From NCBI RefSeq assembly GCF_014284235.1, contig NZ_JACOGD010000014.1:1-46957 (forward strand): a DNA stretch of 46,957 bases. The letters run 5' to 3'. This document shows positions 7,947 through 16,958 of the stretch, piece after piece. Source of the stretch: Cognatundibacterium curvum. Lineage in GTDB: Bacteria; Pseudomonadota; Gammaproteobacteria; Burkholderiales; Burkholderiaceae_D. A program made the translations under genes and the position numbers. A model generated the notes under the pieces. That model made no database searches. It had not been told where the DNA came from and worked only from the letters and a program-made list of their open reading frames with translations. The first letter of the stretch is position 1; the number at the start of each line of letters is the position of its first letter.

Positions 7947-9449
7947 ATGAAAATTAAAAAAAGCGCCTCATTTCCGCTTGTGATTGTATGCTCGCTTACT
8001 TTTTCTCATGTGCATGCACAGCAGACGACCTCATCTCCTGAATTCGAAATTGCAAGTAAAGCAGCCCATGTGCAGTTTGGCATCGAAAAAATTGGCCTGC
8101 CACAAAACGAAACCATGGGTTTGTTAGGTGGTAGTTACCTGCTGAAAGTAAATGAGACTGTTGAAATTGGTCCGGCTGCTTATGGTGCGATATCCGGACA
8201 ACGCGGTGGTTTCTTTACTGGTGGAGCCGAGTTGGCTTTAAGGCGGCATTTGTTTGCAGATGTGTATGGAAAAGCTGGCTTATATGCTGGCGGTGGTGGC
8301 GGCGGCGCTGCTGCAGTCGGGGGGGGGCTTATGCTTCGGCCTCATATAGATTTAACTTGGAAGTCAGGACGTACTGAAGTCGGGCTCTCCCTGTCTCAAG
8401 TACGCTTTCCTAACGGACAGATACGTTCAAATCAGGCTGGTCTGGTTATTGGCTTTGATACCGATTTCAATTATGCAGATTCAGCAACTGCGGGGCGCTC
8501 TTTTGCCGGAGTGGTGCGGGGTGGAATTGGTTTCGATAGGATGCAGCTCACGGGTGGGGTGTATCAGCCTCGGCATGGTATTGCTGATCTTGCTGCAAAG
8601 CCCTATGTGGGATCCTTAGGTTATGCCGGCTTCAGATCTGAGCAATTTCTTTCTAAAAATGTCTTGTGGGGAATTGAGGCCGGTGCCGCTGTTAGGGGCG
8701 GTGCGGATGGATATGCCGAGATTTTAGGCGGGGTCGCTTATGAGATTCCTGTGTTTTCAGATTCTTTGCATTTGGGAAGTCGTTTTTCTGTAGGTATGGG
8801 CGGTGGCGGTAAGGTACCGACAGGCGGAGGTCTGATTGCAAAAGCAGGGCTTTACTCGAAAATAGATATTACTCCTGAAGTGTTTGTCACGTTGGAAGGC
8901 GGCTTAGTCAATGCACCCGACGGTCAATTTAAAGCGAAGTACGGAACTTTGAATCTGGGGATAGTTCTGGATGACGCTGGTCTCTCGAGAGCTGACCGCG
9001 CTATTCGCGGTATGGAATGGGCAGCGAGTGTTCAACATTATGTCAAGGCCAGCCGTTATTCCGGCGGCGATCAGGCTCTCAGCACGATGGGCTTGAAAAT
9101 CAATCGTGATCTAAATGCAGGTCTGTTTATGTCCGCTCAGGCACATAGTGGATTTAGTGGAAACGCTGGTGGCTATTCTGTCGGTTTAGCTGGTCTGGGT
9201 ATGAGGTCCGCAAATATATCGCATGGTTTAGGGGTGTCTGGAGAGATACTTGCCGGTGCAGCGGGCGGCGGCGGTGTGAATAGTCAGGGTGGTGCAATTG
9301 TGCAGAGTCTGGCTTATCTGACTTATGGGTTAAATCGTTATACACAACTGAAGTTTGGGGTGGGGCGGGTAAAATCATTCAAAGGCCAATTGAATTCAAC
9401 TGTTGTTGATGCGACAATAAGCATTCCATTTGGTGTCCCGAGTAAATAA
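7947..9449 (+). CDS. Unrecognised secreted/outer-membrane beta-type protein with three internal repeats
   Basis: A 500-aa protein of unknown function. A signal peptide is likely (MKIKKSASFPLVIVCSLTF..., cleavage near VHA-QQ at residue 24). The rest is rich in glycine and alternating hydrophobic/polar strands, as in outer-membrane beta-barrels, though there is no clear terminal aromatic. I see three similar units at about residues 38-172, 185-342 and 357-495. Each has a Gly-rich strand pair, then a GGGG...GG turn (GGGGGGAAAVGGG, GGGGKVPTGGG, GGGGVNSQGG), and then an ending like FPNGQI, APDGQF or SFKGQL. It lies 12 bases before uppS and probably belongs to the polysaccharide locus, perhaps as an envelope component. 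I know no named family for it. Confidence 0.7.
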   Translation: MKIKKSASFPLVIVCSLTFSHVHAQQTTSSPEFEIASKAAHVQFGIEKIGLPQNETMGLLGGSYLLKVNETVEIGPAAYGAISGQRGGFFTGGAELALRRHLFADVYGKAGLYAGGGGGGAAAVGGGLMLRPHIDLTWKSGRTEVGLSLSQVRFPNGQIRSNQAGLVIGFDTDFNYADSATAGRSFAGVVRGGIGFDRMQLTGGVYQPRHGIADLAAKPYVGSLGYAGFRSEQFLSKNVLWGIEAGAAVRGGADGYAEILGGVAYEIPVFSDSLHLGSRFSVGMGGGGKVPTGGGLIAKAGLYSKIDITPEVFVTLEGGLVNAPDGQFKAKYGTLNLGIVLDDAGLSRADRAIRGMEWAASVQHYVKASRYSGGDQALSTMGLKINRDLNAGLFMSAQAHSGFSGNAGGYSVGLAGLGMRSANISHGLGVSGEILAGAAGGGGVNSQGGAIVQSLAYLTYGLNRYTQLKFGVGRVKSFKGQLNSTVVDATISIPFGVPSK

Positions 9450-9461
9450 TTTGAGAATTGT

Positions 9462-10205
9462 ATGAAAAGTAAAAATGCGGATGTGATGGCGAACGGAAAT
9501 ATGCCTAGGCACATAGCTATTATTATGGATGGCAATGGTCGCTGGGCGACAAAACGCTTTTTACCGCGCTTTGCAGGACATGCAAAAGGTGTAAAGACGG
9601 TAAATAAGGTAGTTGAAGCCTGTGTAAATCGTGGAGTTGAGTTTTTAACTTTATTTGCATTCAGTTCTGAAAATTGGCGTCGTCCTCAGGAAGAAGTTTC
9701 TTTGTTAATGCAGCTTTTCCGCAAGGTGCTGGTCGGCGAAATACGCAAAATGGGTGAAAATAATATCCGTCTCAAAGTAATCGGTGATCTGAGTCGTTTT
9801 GATAAAGATTTGCAGGATTTAGTGCGCTTGGCTGAGTCTGAAACTGCGGCCAATACCGGGCTGACTTTGACTATTTGTGCAAATTATGGTGGTCGCTGGG
9901 ATGTCGTCAACGCGTGTAACCAGTTGATCGCCGATGGCGTGAAAGCCGGGGATGTGACAGAGGAGTTGCTTTCTTCAAAACTTTCTATGGCATACGGCCC
10001 CGAACCTGACATGCTGATACGCACCGGCGGTGAATCGCGTGTTTCTAATTTCCTCTTGTGGCAATTGGCCTACTCAGAATTCTATTTTACAGAAACATTT
10101 TGGCCTGACTTTGGCGCGGAAGCGCTCGATGAAGCTATTGCTTCCTTCCATAAACGCGAGCGACGTTTTGGAAAAACCAGTGAGCAGGTGCGGAACGTTA
10201 GTTGA
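9462..10205 (+). CDS. uppS: Undecaprenyl diphosphate synthase (cis-prenyltransferase)
   Basis: A 247-aa UppS-family enzyme. It adds eight isopentenyl units to farnesyl diphosphate to make the C55 carrier lipid for peptidoglycan and surface polysaccharides. The motif [13 protein letters not shown] holds the catalytic Asp (about D23). [20 protein letters not shown] and [16 protein letters not shown] are the other family signatures. Proteobacteria usually keep uppS in the frr-uppS-cdsA-dxr cluster. Here it sits among polysaccharide genes with none of those neighbours, so it is either a relocated or a second, pathway-specific copy. Starts at 9462, 9486 or 9501 are possible; 9462 has a GAG-containing site upstream. 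Confidence 0.92.
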   Translation: MKSKNADVMANGNMPRHIAIIMDGNGRWATKRFLPRFAGHAKGVKTVNKVVEACVNRGVEFLTLFAFSSENWRRPQEEVSLLMQLFRKVLVGEIRKMGENNIRLKVIGDLSRFDKDLQDLVRLAESETAANTGLTLTICANYGGRWDVVNACNQLIADGVKAGDVTEELLSSKLSMAYGPEPDMLIRTGGESRVSNFLLWQLAYSEFYFTETFWPDFGAEALDEAIASFHKRERRFGKTSEQVRNVS

Positions 10206-10320
10206 TTTGACAAACTTTCGTTGCGATTTCTTTGGGGTGTTTTTAGTTAATCACTTGAAATACTTCAAAATGAGACGAATTTCCTCAGCTTCGCACTACT
10301 GCTACCGAAGAAAGTAACTG

Positions 10321-11763
10321 ATGATTAAGATTGTTTCTGTCATATTGTGCGGTGGTTCCGGTACTCGCTTGTGGCCGCTTTCCCGTACTGGATTTCCTAA
10401 GCAATTTTTGGTGCTCAATGGCCAAAGCAGCCTTTTCCAGCAAGCCGTTTGCCGTGTTAATTCAATAGCTGGGAATGAGTTTCTGGTTAATGAAACTTTA
10501 ATTGTCACGAATGAAGATCATCGGTTTTTAGCTCTGGATCAGTTGCGTGAGTTGAAAGAAGTCGATGCCAGGCTGCTGCTTGAGCCAGTGGCACGTAACA
10601 CAGCGCCTGCACTTACGCTGGCCGCATTACAGGCAAATGTACATGGAGAGGATCCAATTTTGGTCGTCACGCCAGCTGATCAGACTGTAGTTGACGAATC
10701 AGCTATGACTGATGCCTTGCGCCAAAGTGTACAGGCAGCGGTCAGTGGTGAAATTGTTATTCTTGGTATCACGCCTGACCGGCCAGAAACTGGCTATGGA
10801 TACATACACTACGATGGAAATCTGGGGCAGTCAGGTAAACATAAAGTGCTGAAATTTGCGGAGAAACCAGATTTAGAGACTGCAGTCCAGTACCTGAGTA
10901 GCGGCAACTACGCTTGGAATAGTGGCATGTTCGTCTTAAAAGCGAGTACATGGCTTAATGCACTGAAAAAGTTTCGTCCTGATATTTTGCGGACTGTCAG
11001 CGCTGCATGGGAAAGCCGCTCCGATGATGCGATGTTTATCCGTCCAGATAAAGCTTTGTTTGATCAGGTAGCCAGTGAATCAGTTGACTATGCTGTGATT
11101 GAGAGCTGCCCAGGTTCAGAAGTTAACATCAGTATGATACCGCTTGTAGCAGGTTGGAGTGACCTCGGTGCATGGGATGCGGTTTGGCAAACTGGTCAAC
11201 ATGACAGCAATGGCAATATGTTAGTTGGCGATGCTTTTTTGGCGGATTCCAGTAACACTTTGATTTATGCATCTAATCGTTTAGTCAGTGCTGTGGGTGT
11301 TGAGGACCTTGTTATCGTGGAGACGGCGGATGCAGTCTTGGTTGTCGATCGTAAGCAGAGTCAGCAAGTCAAGAAAGTCGTGTCCATGCTGGAACAGCAA
11401 GGTCGTGCTGAACATACCTTACACCGGAAAGTGTTTCGGCCTTGGGGCTGGTATGACAGTATAGACGAGTCAGACCGTTTCAAAGTTAAGCGTATACAGG
11501 TCAAGCCTGGCGCCAGTCTGAGTTTGCAACAGCACCATCATCGTGCCGAACATTGGATAGTTGTAAAGGGGACCGCTGAGGTCACTTGTGGCGAAGAAGT
11601 TAAGTTGATCACAGAAAATCAATCGACCTATATCCCATTGGGAGAAGTGCACAGGTTGAGGAATCCTGGTGTTATTCCTTTGGAAATCATTGAAGTACAG
11701 TCCGGCAGCTATCTCGGAGAAGACGATATTGTCCGGCTGGAGGACGCTTTTGGTCGCAGTTAA
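10321..11763 (+). CDS. manC: Bifunctional mannose-1-phosphate guanylyltransferase / mannose-6-phosphate isomerase
   Basis: A 480-aa type II PMI/GMP enzyme that makes GDP-mannose, the donor for mannose, fucose, rhamnose or colitose residues in polysaccharides. The N-terminal nucleotidyltransferase begins with VILCGGSGTRLWPLSRTGFPKQFLVL (about residues 6-31), including the pyrophosphorylase motif GGxGxRLWPxSR. FAEKPDLETA is the second motif (about residues 179-188). The C-terminal cupin isomerase domain has RPWGWYDSI and QHHHRAEHWIVVKG with metal-binding His/Glu residues. Full length for the family. It starts 115 bases after uppS, and a separate promoter there is not obvious. The presence of ManC predicts a GDP-mannose-derived sugar in the polymer. 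Confidence 0.93.
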   Translation: MIKIVSVILCGGSGTRLWPLSRTGFPKQFLVLNGQSSLFQQAVCRVNSIAGNEFLVNETLIVTNEDHRFLALDQLRELKEVDARLLLEPVARNTAPALTLAALQANVHGEDPILVVTPADQTVVDESAMTDALRQSVQAAVSGEIVILGITPDRPETGYGYIHYDGNLGQSGKHKVLKFAEKPDLETAVQYLSSGNYAWNSGMFVLKASTWLNALKKFRPDILRTVSAAWESRSDDAMFIRPDKALFDQVASESVDYAVIESCPGSEVNISMIPLVAGWSDLGAWDAVWQTGQHDSNGNMLVGDAFLADSSNTLIYASNRLVSAVGVEDLVIVETADAVLVVDRKQSQQVKKVVSMLEQQGRAEHTLHRKVFRPWGWYDSIDESDRFKVKRIQVKPGASLSLQQHHHRAEHWIVVKGTAEVTCGEEVKLITENQSTYIPLGEVHRLRNPGVIPLEIIEVQSGSYLGEDDIVRLEDAFGRS

Positions 11764-12116
11764 GACCATTCCGACAAAAAGCGGACTGATTAGCGGATTG
11801 TCGATTGGCTTGTGTACTTCCGATTTTGTTTGCTCGATGATTAGATTTTTAGTCAGGTTTGTTTGAGGCTATCAACCCAGCGTGATTGCAACTACCCGGT
11901 TTTTGGCTGAAAAAATCTTAGTGCGGGAACGGATGTGCAGAGTTGTTGCTGAGTACTAAGTGGTAATCAAATAGAAATGTTAGTTGCGTAATATATGCGA
12001 AGTTTTTCTATTTGCCGGTTAGTTCATTTTTTTATGCTTACCCGATCTTGTGAATACAGAATGAAAGAATTCCGCTTCAGTCTGGTAATATTATTGTTGT
12101 ATATATTTTTATAAGT
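11764..12116. other. 353-bp AT-rich gap without a gene
   Basis: This gap lies between manC and the initiating transferase gene. I find no credible coding frame, no RNA fold and no terminator. The last 60 bases are very AT-rich (around TAATATTATTGTTGTATATA) and could hold a promoter for the downstream genes, but no pair of hexamers stands out. An ops/RfaH-type element is not seen. Confidence 0.4.
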
Positions 12117-13262
12117 GTGAGCATGGCGGCTATTCTATTTATCGCGGCAGTTGTATCCTGGAGTGTGTGTTTTTTGTTGATTTACTACAAACATGCTCAC
12201 CACAAATTTTCTGCCGATCAAAGTGGTTCTGGTCCCCAAAAAATGCATCATGGTGCGACCCCACGCATTGGTGGCGTCCCCATATTTGCTGGATTGTTGT
12301 CGGCCTTAAGCGTCCTATATCTTGGGGAGTGGCATGTCAATAGTTTGTGGTTTGTACTTGCTATTTTGCCTGTCTGGCTGGCTGGGATCATCGAAGATGT
12401 CACAAAGAAAGTTAGTCCTTTAAAGCGCTTGTTAGCCGCTTTTGTTGCTGCCTTGCTAGGGATGTGGTTGTTGGATGCAAAACTGGTGCGCTTAGGTTTG
12501 CCTTTGCTGGATCATCTGGTCACCAGTTACCTCATCCTGAATGCTTTATTAGTCATGCTTGCCGTCGGTGGTATTACTCACGCGATGAATATCATCGATG
12601 GTTTTAATGGATTAGCCGGAACGGTAGTGTTGATGATATTGTCCGCGCTGGCCTATGTCAGTTATCAGGTTGGTGATGTGTTTCTGCTGGGGCAGTGTAT
12701 TGCCCTGATAGGTGCAACATTGGGATTTTTATTCTGGAATTATCCACGCGGAACAATTTTTGCTGGTGATGGCGGCGCCTATCTGTGGGGCTTCATGATC
12801 GCGGAAATTTGCGTCATGCTGGTGTACCGCAACCCATCAGTTTCACCTTGGTTCCCTCTGCTATTGGTGATTTACCCAGTGTGGGAAACTGTATTTTCTA
12901 TCTATCGCCGCAAGATCATCCGTGGTTTGCCAGCAGGCCTGCCGGATGCGATACACTTGCATTCGCTGGTTTATAAGCGCTTAGTCAGGCATATGATAGG
13001 CTCGAAAGAAGCCGCACATATGGTCAAACGTAATTCTATGACCGCCCCTTACCTGTGGGGACTGACTGCATTTTCTATTATTCCGGCAGTGTTATGCTGG
13101 TCGAATACGCCTTTAATTTTATTATTTACTGGCATATTCATTCTTTGCTATTGCATATTTTATGCAATGATTGTGCGATTTAAAATCAAGCCTTGGATGA
13201 CAGTCGGTGAGCGCGCTTCTGAAGCGGACGACAACCACAAACTGTCGCGTGATGCTGCCTGA
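12117..13262 (+). CDS. WecA/MraY-family polyprenyl-phosphate sugar-1-phosphate transferase (initiating enzyme)
   Basis: A 381-aa polytopic membrane protein of the glycosyltransferase-4 family. It transfers a UDP-activated sugar phosphate (often GlcNAc-1-P) to undecaprenyl phosphate and so starts a repeat unit. Visible motifs: KMHHGATPRIGG (about residues 42-53), IIEDVTKKVSP (about 91-101, the DDxxD-equivalent with Glu-Asp), NIIDGFNGLAG (about 158-168), AGDGGAYLWGF (about 216-226) and the cytoplasmic loop AIHLHSLVYKR (about 278-288) with catalytic His residues. About ten hydrophobic segments. The start may be GTG 12117 or ATG 12123. It follows uppS and manC and precedes the export genes, which fits a Wzx/Wzy-type pathway. 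Sugar specificity cannot be read from sequence. Confidence 0.88.
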   Translation: MSMAAILFIAAVVSWSVCFLLIYYKHAHHKFSADQSGSGPQKMHHGATPRIGGVPIFAGLLSALSVLYLGEWHVNSLWFVLAILPVWLAGIIEDVTKKVSPLKRLLAAFVAALLGMWLLDAKLVRLGLPLLDHLVTSYLILNALLVMLAVGGITHAMNIIDGFNGLAGTVVLMILSALAYVSYQVGDVFLLGQCIALIGATLGFLFWNYPRGTIFAGDGGAYLWGFMIAEICVMLVYRNPSVSPWFPLLLVIYPVWETVFSIYRRKIIRGLPAGLPDAIHLHSLVYKRLVRHMIGSKEAAHMVKRNSMTAPYLWGLTAFSIIPAVLCWSNTPLILLFTGIFILCYCIFYAMIVRFKIKPWMTVGERASEADDNHKLSRDAA

Positions 13263-13328
13263 TAACCTGTCAGATATGCATTAAATAAATTATTTCGTAA
13301 GCTCATACACCAATTTAACGTACACCCT

Positions 13329-15605
13329 ATGCATCAAATTATGAAGAGTACCTTACCAGTAGTCGCTTTGCTGGTGGCTGGCAGTGCATTTGCACAGCAG
13401 GCTGATGTGCAAGCGACGGATGTGCAATCCTTGATGTCGAAACAGCCGCGCATTACCAATCAGCCTGCATTGCAAGCGCCGCCCAGATCCGCAGCGGATG
13501 AGGTGTCGCAGCGTGTTGAAAATAAGCATGCTGAAAAGACTGAAAAGATCGAAAACAGTGAGTTCCAAAACTTTGTCCGTTATGCAACCGGAAAAAATTT
13601 ACCTGTGTTTGGCGCTGACTTTTTCCAAAATACACCAAGTAGTTTTGCGCCTTTGCAAAATACCCCCGTACCATCCGAGTACATGCTGGGTGCCGGTGAT
13701 GAGTTACTGATACGGGCCTGGGGCAGTCTTGATGTCGATTACCGTGCGGTCGTTGACAGGAACGGTGCCATCAGTATCCCTACTATAGGAAATATCAACC
13801 TGGCTGGTGTTAAAGCATCAGACGCCGAGGCGGTAATTCGTTCTTCGATTGCCAAGCTTTATCGCGACGTTACTGTGAATGTCAGTTTTGGGCGCTTGCG
13901 CGCGATCACGGTGTATGTGGTCGGGCAAGCCAGAAAACCTGGCTCTTACACAGTTTCTGGATTTTCAACTTTGGTCACGGCACTTCTTGTGAGTGGTGGC
14001 CCAAACGCTGCTGGCTCTATGCGTAATGTGCAAGTGAAGCGTAATGGCAAAGTGCAGGGTAGTCTGGATCTGTATGCCTTTATTGCAAAAGGCGATAAGA
14101 GCAGTGATATCAAGCTTCAGGATGGAGATACCATTTTTATCCCGGCAGCAGTCGGGCATATCGCACTGACGGGTAAAGTTAATACACCAGCCATTTTTGA
14201 ATTGAAAACGGCGAACGAATCCATTTCCAGTGTGCTGGATCTGGCCGGAGGCATGCCTGTCGTAGCTGATCCGCGCAGAGCCTTTCTGGAGCGTCTTGAT
14301 CCAAGTAAGTCACAGCCACGCACTGTCGAAGAATTTGCACTTAATGGAGCAGGTCTTGCTAAGACATTAAAGAATGGCGATTTGTTGACAGTGACTGCAA
14401 TTACGCCTGACTTTGCGAATGCGGTGACTTTGCGTGGTAATGTGAATCAGGCTTTACGTGTTCCGTTCAAATCCGGCATGCGCATTCGCGATCTGATCCC
14501 AAATCGTGAAAGCCTGATCACACGTGCTTCTGTGCAGCGTCAGAATGATATTTTGCTGCAGCAGACGGTAGATGGTCAGGATGAGAAAAAAGAAAATGCA
14601 AGCTCACTGTCTGCACGTATCGGTAATTTGTTCGATGATGTGAACTGGGATTATGCAGTCATTGAGCGTATAGACCGTGCTACGCTGAATGTCAGTTTGA
14701 TTCCATTCAATCTTGGCCGCGCCTTGGATACAGCAAATGCTGAAGATAATCTGCAATTGCAGGCTGGCGATGCGGTCACTGTGTTTTCGCAAAATGATAT
14801 CCGTGTTCCGGTCGCTAAGCGTAAAGTATATGCGCGTATCGAGGGCGAAGTGAATGTGCCTGGAGTGTATCAAATGGCTCCGGGTGAGACCCTGCAGAGC
14901 TTGGTGGCCAAAGCCGGTGGTGCAACCTCAAACGCCTATTTATTTGGTACGGAATTTTATCGCGACAAAGTACGTGCCGAGCAGCAGGTCAATCTGGAAA
15001 AAACGGTTCGCCGGCTTGAGTCTCAGCTACGTACTGAGTCTGCCAAAGCGGCAGCAAATCAGTCAGGTGCGGATGCACAGTTGGCAGCACTAAAAGTCAA
15101 GAGCGAACAAGAGTCAGGTATGCAAGCCTTGGCACGTATGCGCGAATTGAAAGCGACGGGTCGTGTCTCTTTAGATTTGTCAGCCAGCGATGAAAATACT
15201 GACAAATTGCCGCAATTAAAGTTGGAGAATGGCGATCAATTGATCATTCCTAGCCGTCCTGATTTCGTGCATATTTTTGGTGCTGTTAATCAAGAGTCCT
15301 CAGTGATCTGGCGTAAGGGTACTACAGTTGAAAAATATCTGGCGAATGCCGGTGTCACATCTGAAGCTGACCTGGAAGGCATTTTTGTGCTGCGTGCCAA
15401 TGGTACGGTCTTGTCCTCTACCGGGCGTGGCTGGTTCTCCAGTGTCAGTTCTGCCGAGGTCATGCCTGGCGACAGCATTGTGGTGCCCGAGCGTTTGAAT
15501 AAAGAGACTGCCTATAAATCTGTGATTAACGGACTTAAAGACTGGGCGCAAATCTTATCGGGATTTGGCATCAGTGCAGCGGCAATTAAGAGTTTGAGGC
15601 AATAA
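13329..15605 (+). CDS. Long SLBB-domain polysaccharide export protein (Wza/KpsD type)
   Basis: A 758-aa secreted protein. The signal peptide ends near GSAFA-QQ (residue 23). The polysaccharide export domain begins near YMLGAGDELLIRAWG (about residue 117) and is followed by a SLBB unit (VYVVGQARKPGSYTVSG, about 195-211). Further SLBB-like units are at about 500-530 (IEGEVNVPGVYQMAPGETL) and about 650-680 (HIFGAVNQESSVIWRKG). Between the last two, residues of about 555-610 form a charged coiled coil. No lipobox Cys is seen after the signal peptide, unlike classical Wza. It would form the periplasmic/outer-membrane exit channel. Its stop is two bases before the next start, so it is co-translated with the Wzz-type gene. 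Confidence 0.87.
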   Translation: MHQIMKSTLPVVALLVAGSAFAQQADVQATDVQSLMSKQPRITNQPALQAPPRSAADEVSQRVENKHAEKTEKIENSEFQNFVRYATGKNLPVFGADFFQNTPSSFAPLQNTPVPSEYMLGAGDELLIRAWGSLDVDYRAVVDRNGAISIPTIGNINLAGVKASDAEAVIRSSIAKLYRDVTVNVSFGRLRAITVYVVGQARKPGSYTVSGFSTLVTALLVSGGPNAAGSMRNVQVKRNGKVQGSLDLYAFIAKGDKSSDIKLQDGDTIFIPAAVGHIALTGKVNTPAIFELKTANESISSVLDLAGGMPVVADPRRAFLERLDPSKSQPRTVEEFALNGAGLAKTLKNGDLLTVTAITPDFANAVTLRGNVNQALRVPFKSGMRIRDLIPNRESLITRASVQRQNDILLQQTVDGQDEKKENASSLSARIGNLFDDVNWDYAVIERIDRATLNVSLIPFNLGRALDTANAEDNLQLQAGDAVTVFSQNDIRVPVAKRKVYARIEGEVNVPGVYQMAPGETLQSLVAKAGGATSNAYLFGTEFYRDKVRAEQQVNLEKTVRRLESQLRTESAKAAANQSGADAQLAALKVKSEQESGMQALARMRELKATGRVSLDLSASDENTDKLPQLKLENGDQLIIPSRPDFVHIFGAVNQESSVIWRKGTTVEKYLANAGVTSEADLEGIFVLRANGTVLSSTGRGWFSSVSSAEVMPGDSIVVPERLNKETAYKSVINGLKDWAQILSGFGISAAAIKSLRQ

Positions 15606-15607
15606 GC

Positions 15608-16810
15608 ATGACAGTCATGAATCAAGAAAATCAATTTGCTATGCATGATGAAGACGAGGATGGCATCAGTTTGATGGATCTGATGCTGGTGCTGGCGAAA
15701 CATAAAAGTAAGATCATTTTATACCCAGTCCTGTTTGGACTTGCTGGACTATTGATCAGCTTTGCGATGCCTAAAGTGTATAAGGCGAATACCAAAGTAT
15801 TGCCTCCGCAGCAGAGTCAGTCTACGGCGTCCGCGATGCTGAGTCAGTTAGGTGGCTTGGCGGGTGGTGCGGGCGCTGCATTGGGCTTAAAAAACCCCAA
15901 TGACTTGTACGTTTCTATGCTGAAGAGTCGTTTGCTGACTGACAAGCTGATCAAGCGTTTTGATCTGCAATCGAGGTATGAGCAAAAGTTCACGGAAACA
16001 ACACGTAAAGTTTTGGAAGCAAACTCTGCAATCTCTTCGGGTAAGGACAATATTATTTCTATTGAGGTGGAAGACAAGGATCGGAAAATTGCTGCTGAAA
16101 TTGCTAATGCCTATGTGGAAGAACTGATTGTATTGACCAGTACTTTTGCCTTAACTGAAGCATCTCAACGTCGTGTTTTCTACGAAAAGCAGTTATTGCA
16201 GGCAAAAGATAAAATGATTGCCGCAGAAACAGCTTTATCGTCGGGTATTGATAGCAAAGGCATGTTGAGCGTTGATGCGCAAAGTAAAGCTGTGCTGGAA
16301 ACCGTGGCAAAGCTGCGTGCTGCTATTTCTGCAAAAGAAATTCAACTCAAAGCGATGCAGGCTTTTGTGACACCGAACAATCAGGAATATAAGCGTGTCA
16401 GTCAGGAATTGCTGGGAATGCAGCAAGAATTAGCAAAGTTGGAGAATGGAACGCCGTCTACTACTGATGCAGGTACAGCGAAAGTTAGAGAAACTTCGGG
16501 CAGCAGCAGTGTTCAATTACTGCGAGATGCCAAATACTATCAAATGCTGTATGAGCTGCTTTCTAAGCAGTATGAGGTTGCGCGCCTGGACGAGGCTAAG
16601 GATATTCCACTGATTCAGGTACTGGATAAAGCAGTTGAGCCTGAGTTGAAAGACAAGCCTAAACGTTCGATCATCATTCTCGCATTTGCTTTCTTAGGCT
16701 TAATACTTGCGTTGGTACTCGCATTCCTGAAAGAAGCAGCGAGCAAGCCAAAAACACCTGAGCAGGAAGAGAAGTGGCGTCAGTTGAAAGCATATCTGAA
16801 GTTTTCGTGA
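15608..16810 (+). CDS. Wzz-type polysaccharide co-polymerase (chain-length determinant)
   Basis: A 400-aa PCP-family protein. It has a cytoplasmic N-terminus (ISLMDLMLVLAKHK, the Wzz domain start), TM1 at about residues 36-54, a long periplasmic coiled-coil region, and TM2 at about 349-371. The segment after TM1 (VYKANTKVLPPQQ) and the pre-TM2 Pro-rich segment (VLDKAVEPELKDKPKR) are typical. There is no C-terminal Walker/BY-kinase domain, so it is the Wzz/PCP-1 or PCP-3 type rather than Wzc. It sets chain length with the polymerase and contacts the SLBB channel. Starts two bases after the export gene. A terminator follows. Confidence 0.88.
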   Translation: MTVMNQENQFAMHDEDEDGISLMDLMLVLAKHKSKIILYPVLFGLAGLLISFAMPKVYKANTKVLPPQQSQSTASAMLSQLGGLAGGAGAALGLKNPNDLYVSMLKSRLLTDKLIKRFDLQSRYEQKFTETTRKVLEANSAISSGKDNIISIEVEDKDRKIAAEIANAYVEELIVLTSTFALTEASQRRVFYEKQLLQAKDKMIAAETALSSGIDSKGMLSVDAQSKAVLETVAKLRAAISAKEIQLKAMQAFVTPNNQEYKRVSQELLGMQQELAKLENGTPSTTDAGTAKVRETSGSSSVQLLRDAKYYQMLYELLSKQYEVARLDEAKDIPLIQVLDKAVEPELKDKPKRSIIILAFAFLGLILALVLAFLKEAASKPKTPEQEEKWRQLKAYLKFS

Positions 16811-16830
16811 TTTCAGGGCGTCCTTAGAAA

Positions 16831-16864
16831 AACCTGGGCATATTGTTTATGCTCAGGTTTTTTT
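16831..16864 (+). terminator. Intrinsic terminator after the Wzz-type gene
   Basis: AACCTGGGCAT (16831-16841) pairs with ATGCTCAGGTT (16849-16859) with one mismatch, followed by a run of T residues to 16864. It separates the export genes from the flippase gene. Confidence 0.85.
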
Positions 16865-16891
16865 CATTTCAAAAGATAAATATTGTCTTTG

Positions 16892-16920
16892 GTAACAAAT
16901 TTGTTGGCTTCGGTTACAAT
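16892..16920 (+). promoter_or_regulatory. Candidate sigma-70 promoter for the flippase gene
   Basis: GTAACA (16892-16897, 4/6 to TTGACA), 17-base spacer, TACAAT (16915-16920, 5/6 to TATAAT). It lies between the upstream terminator and the ATG at 16959, which supports separate transcription of the flippase gene. Confidence 0.5.
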
Positions 16921-16958
16921 TCCTTGGCCTTATTTTTCTAGACAACCTGCCTGATTTC

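Noticed and set aside
10205..10235. TTGACA in front of manC as a promoter
   Set aside because: No acceptable -10 at 16-18 bases downstream (CTTTGG-type sequence), and the rest of the gap gives no better match.
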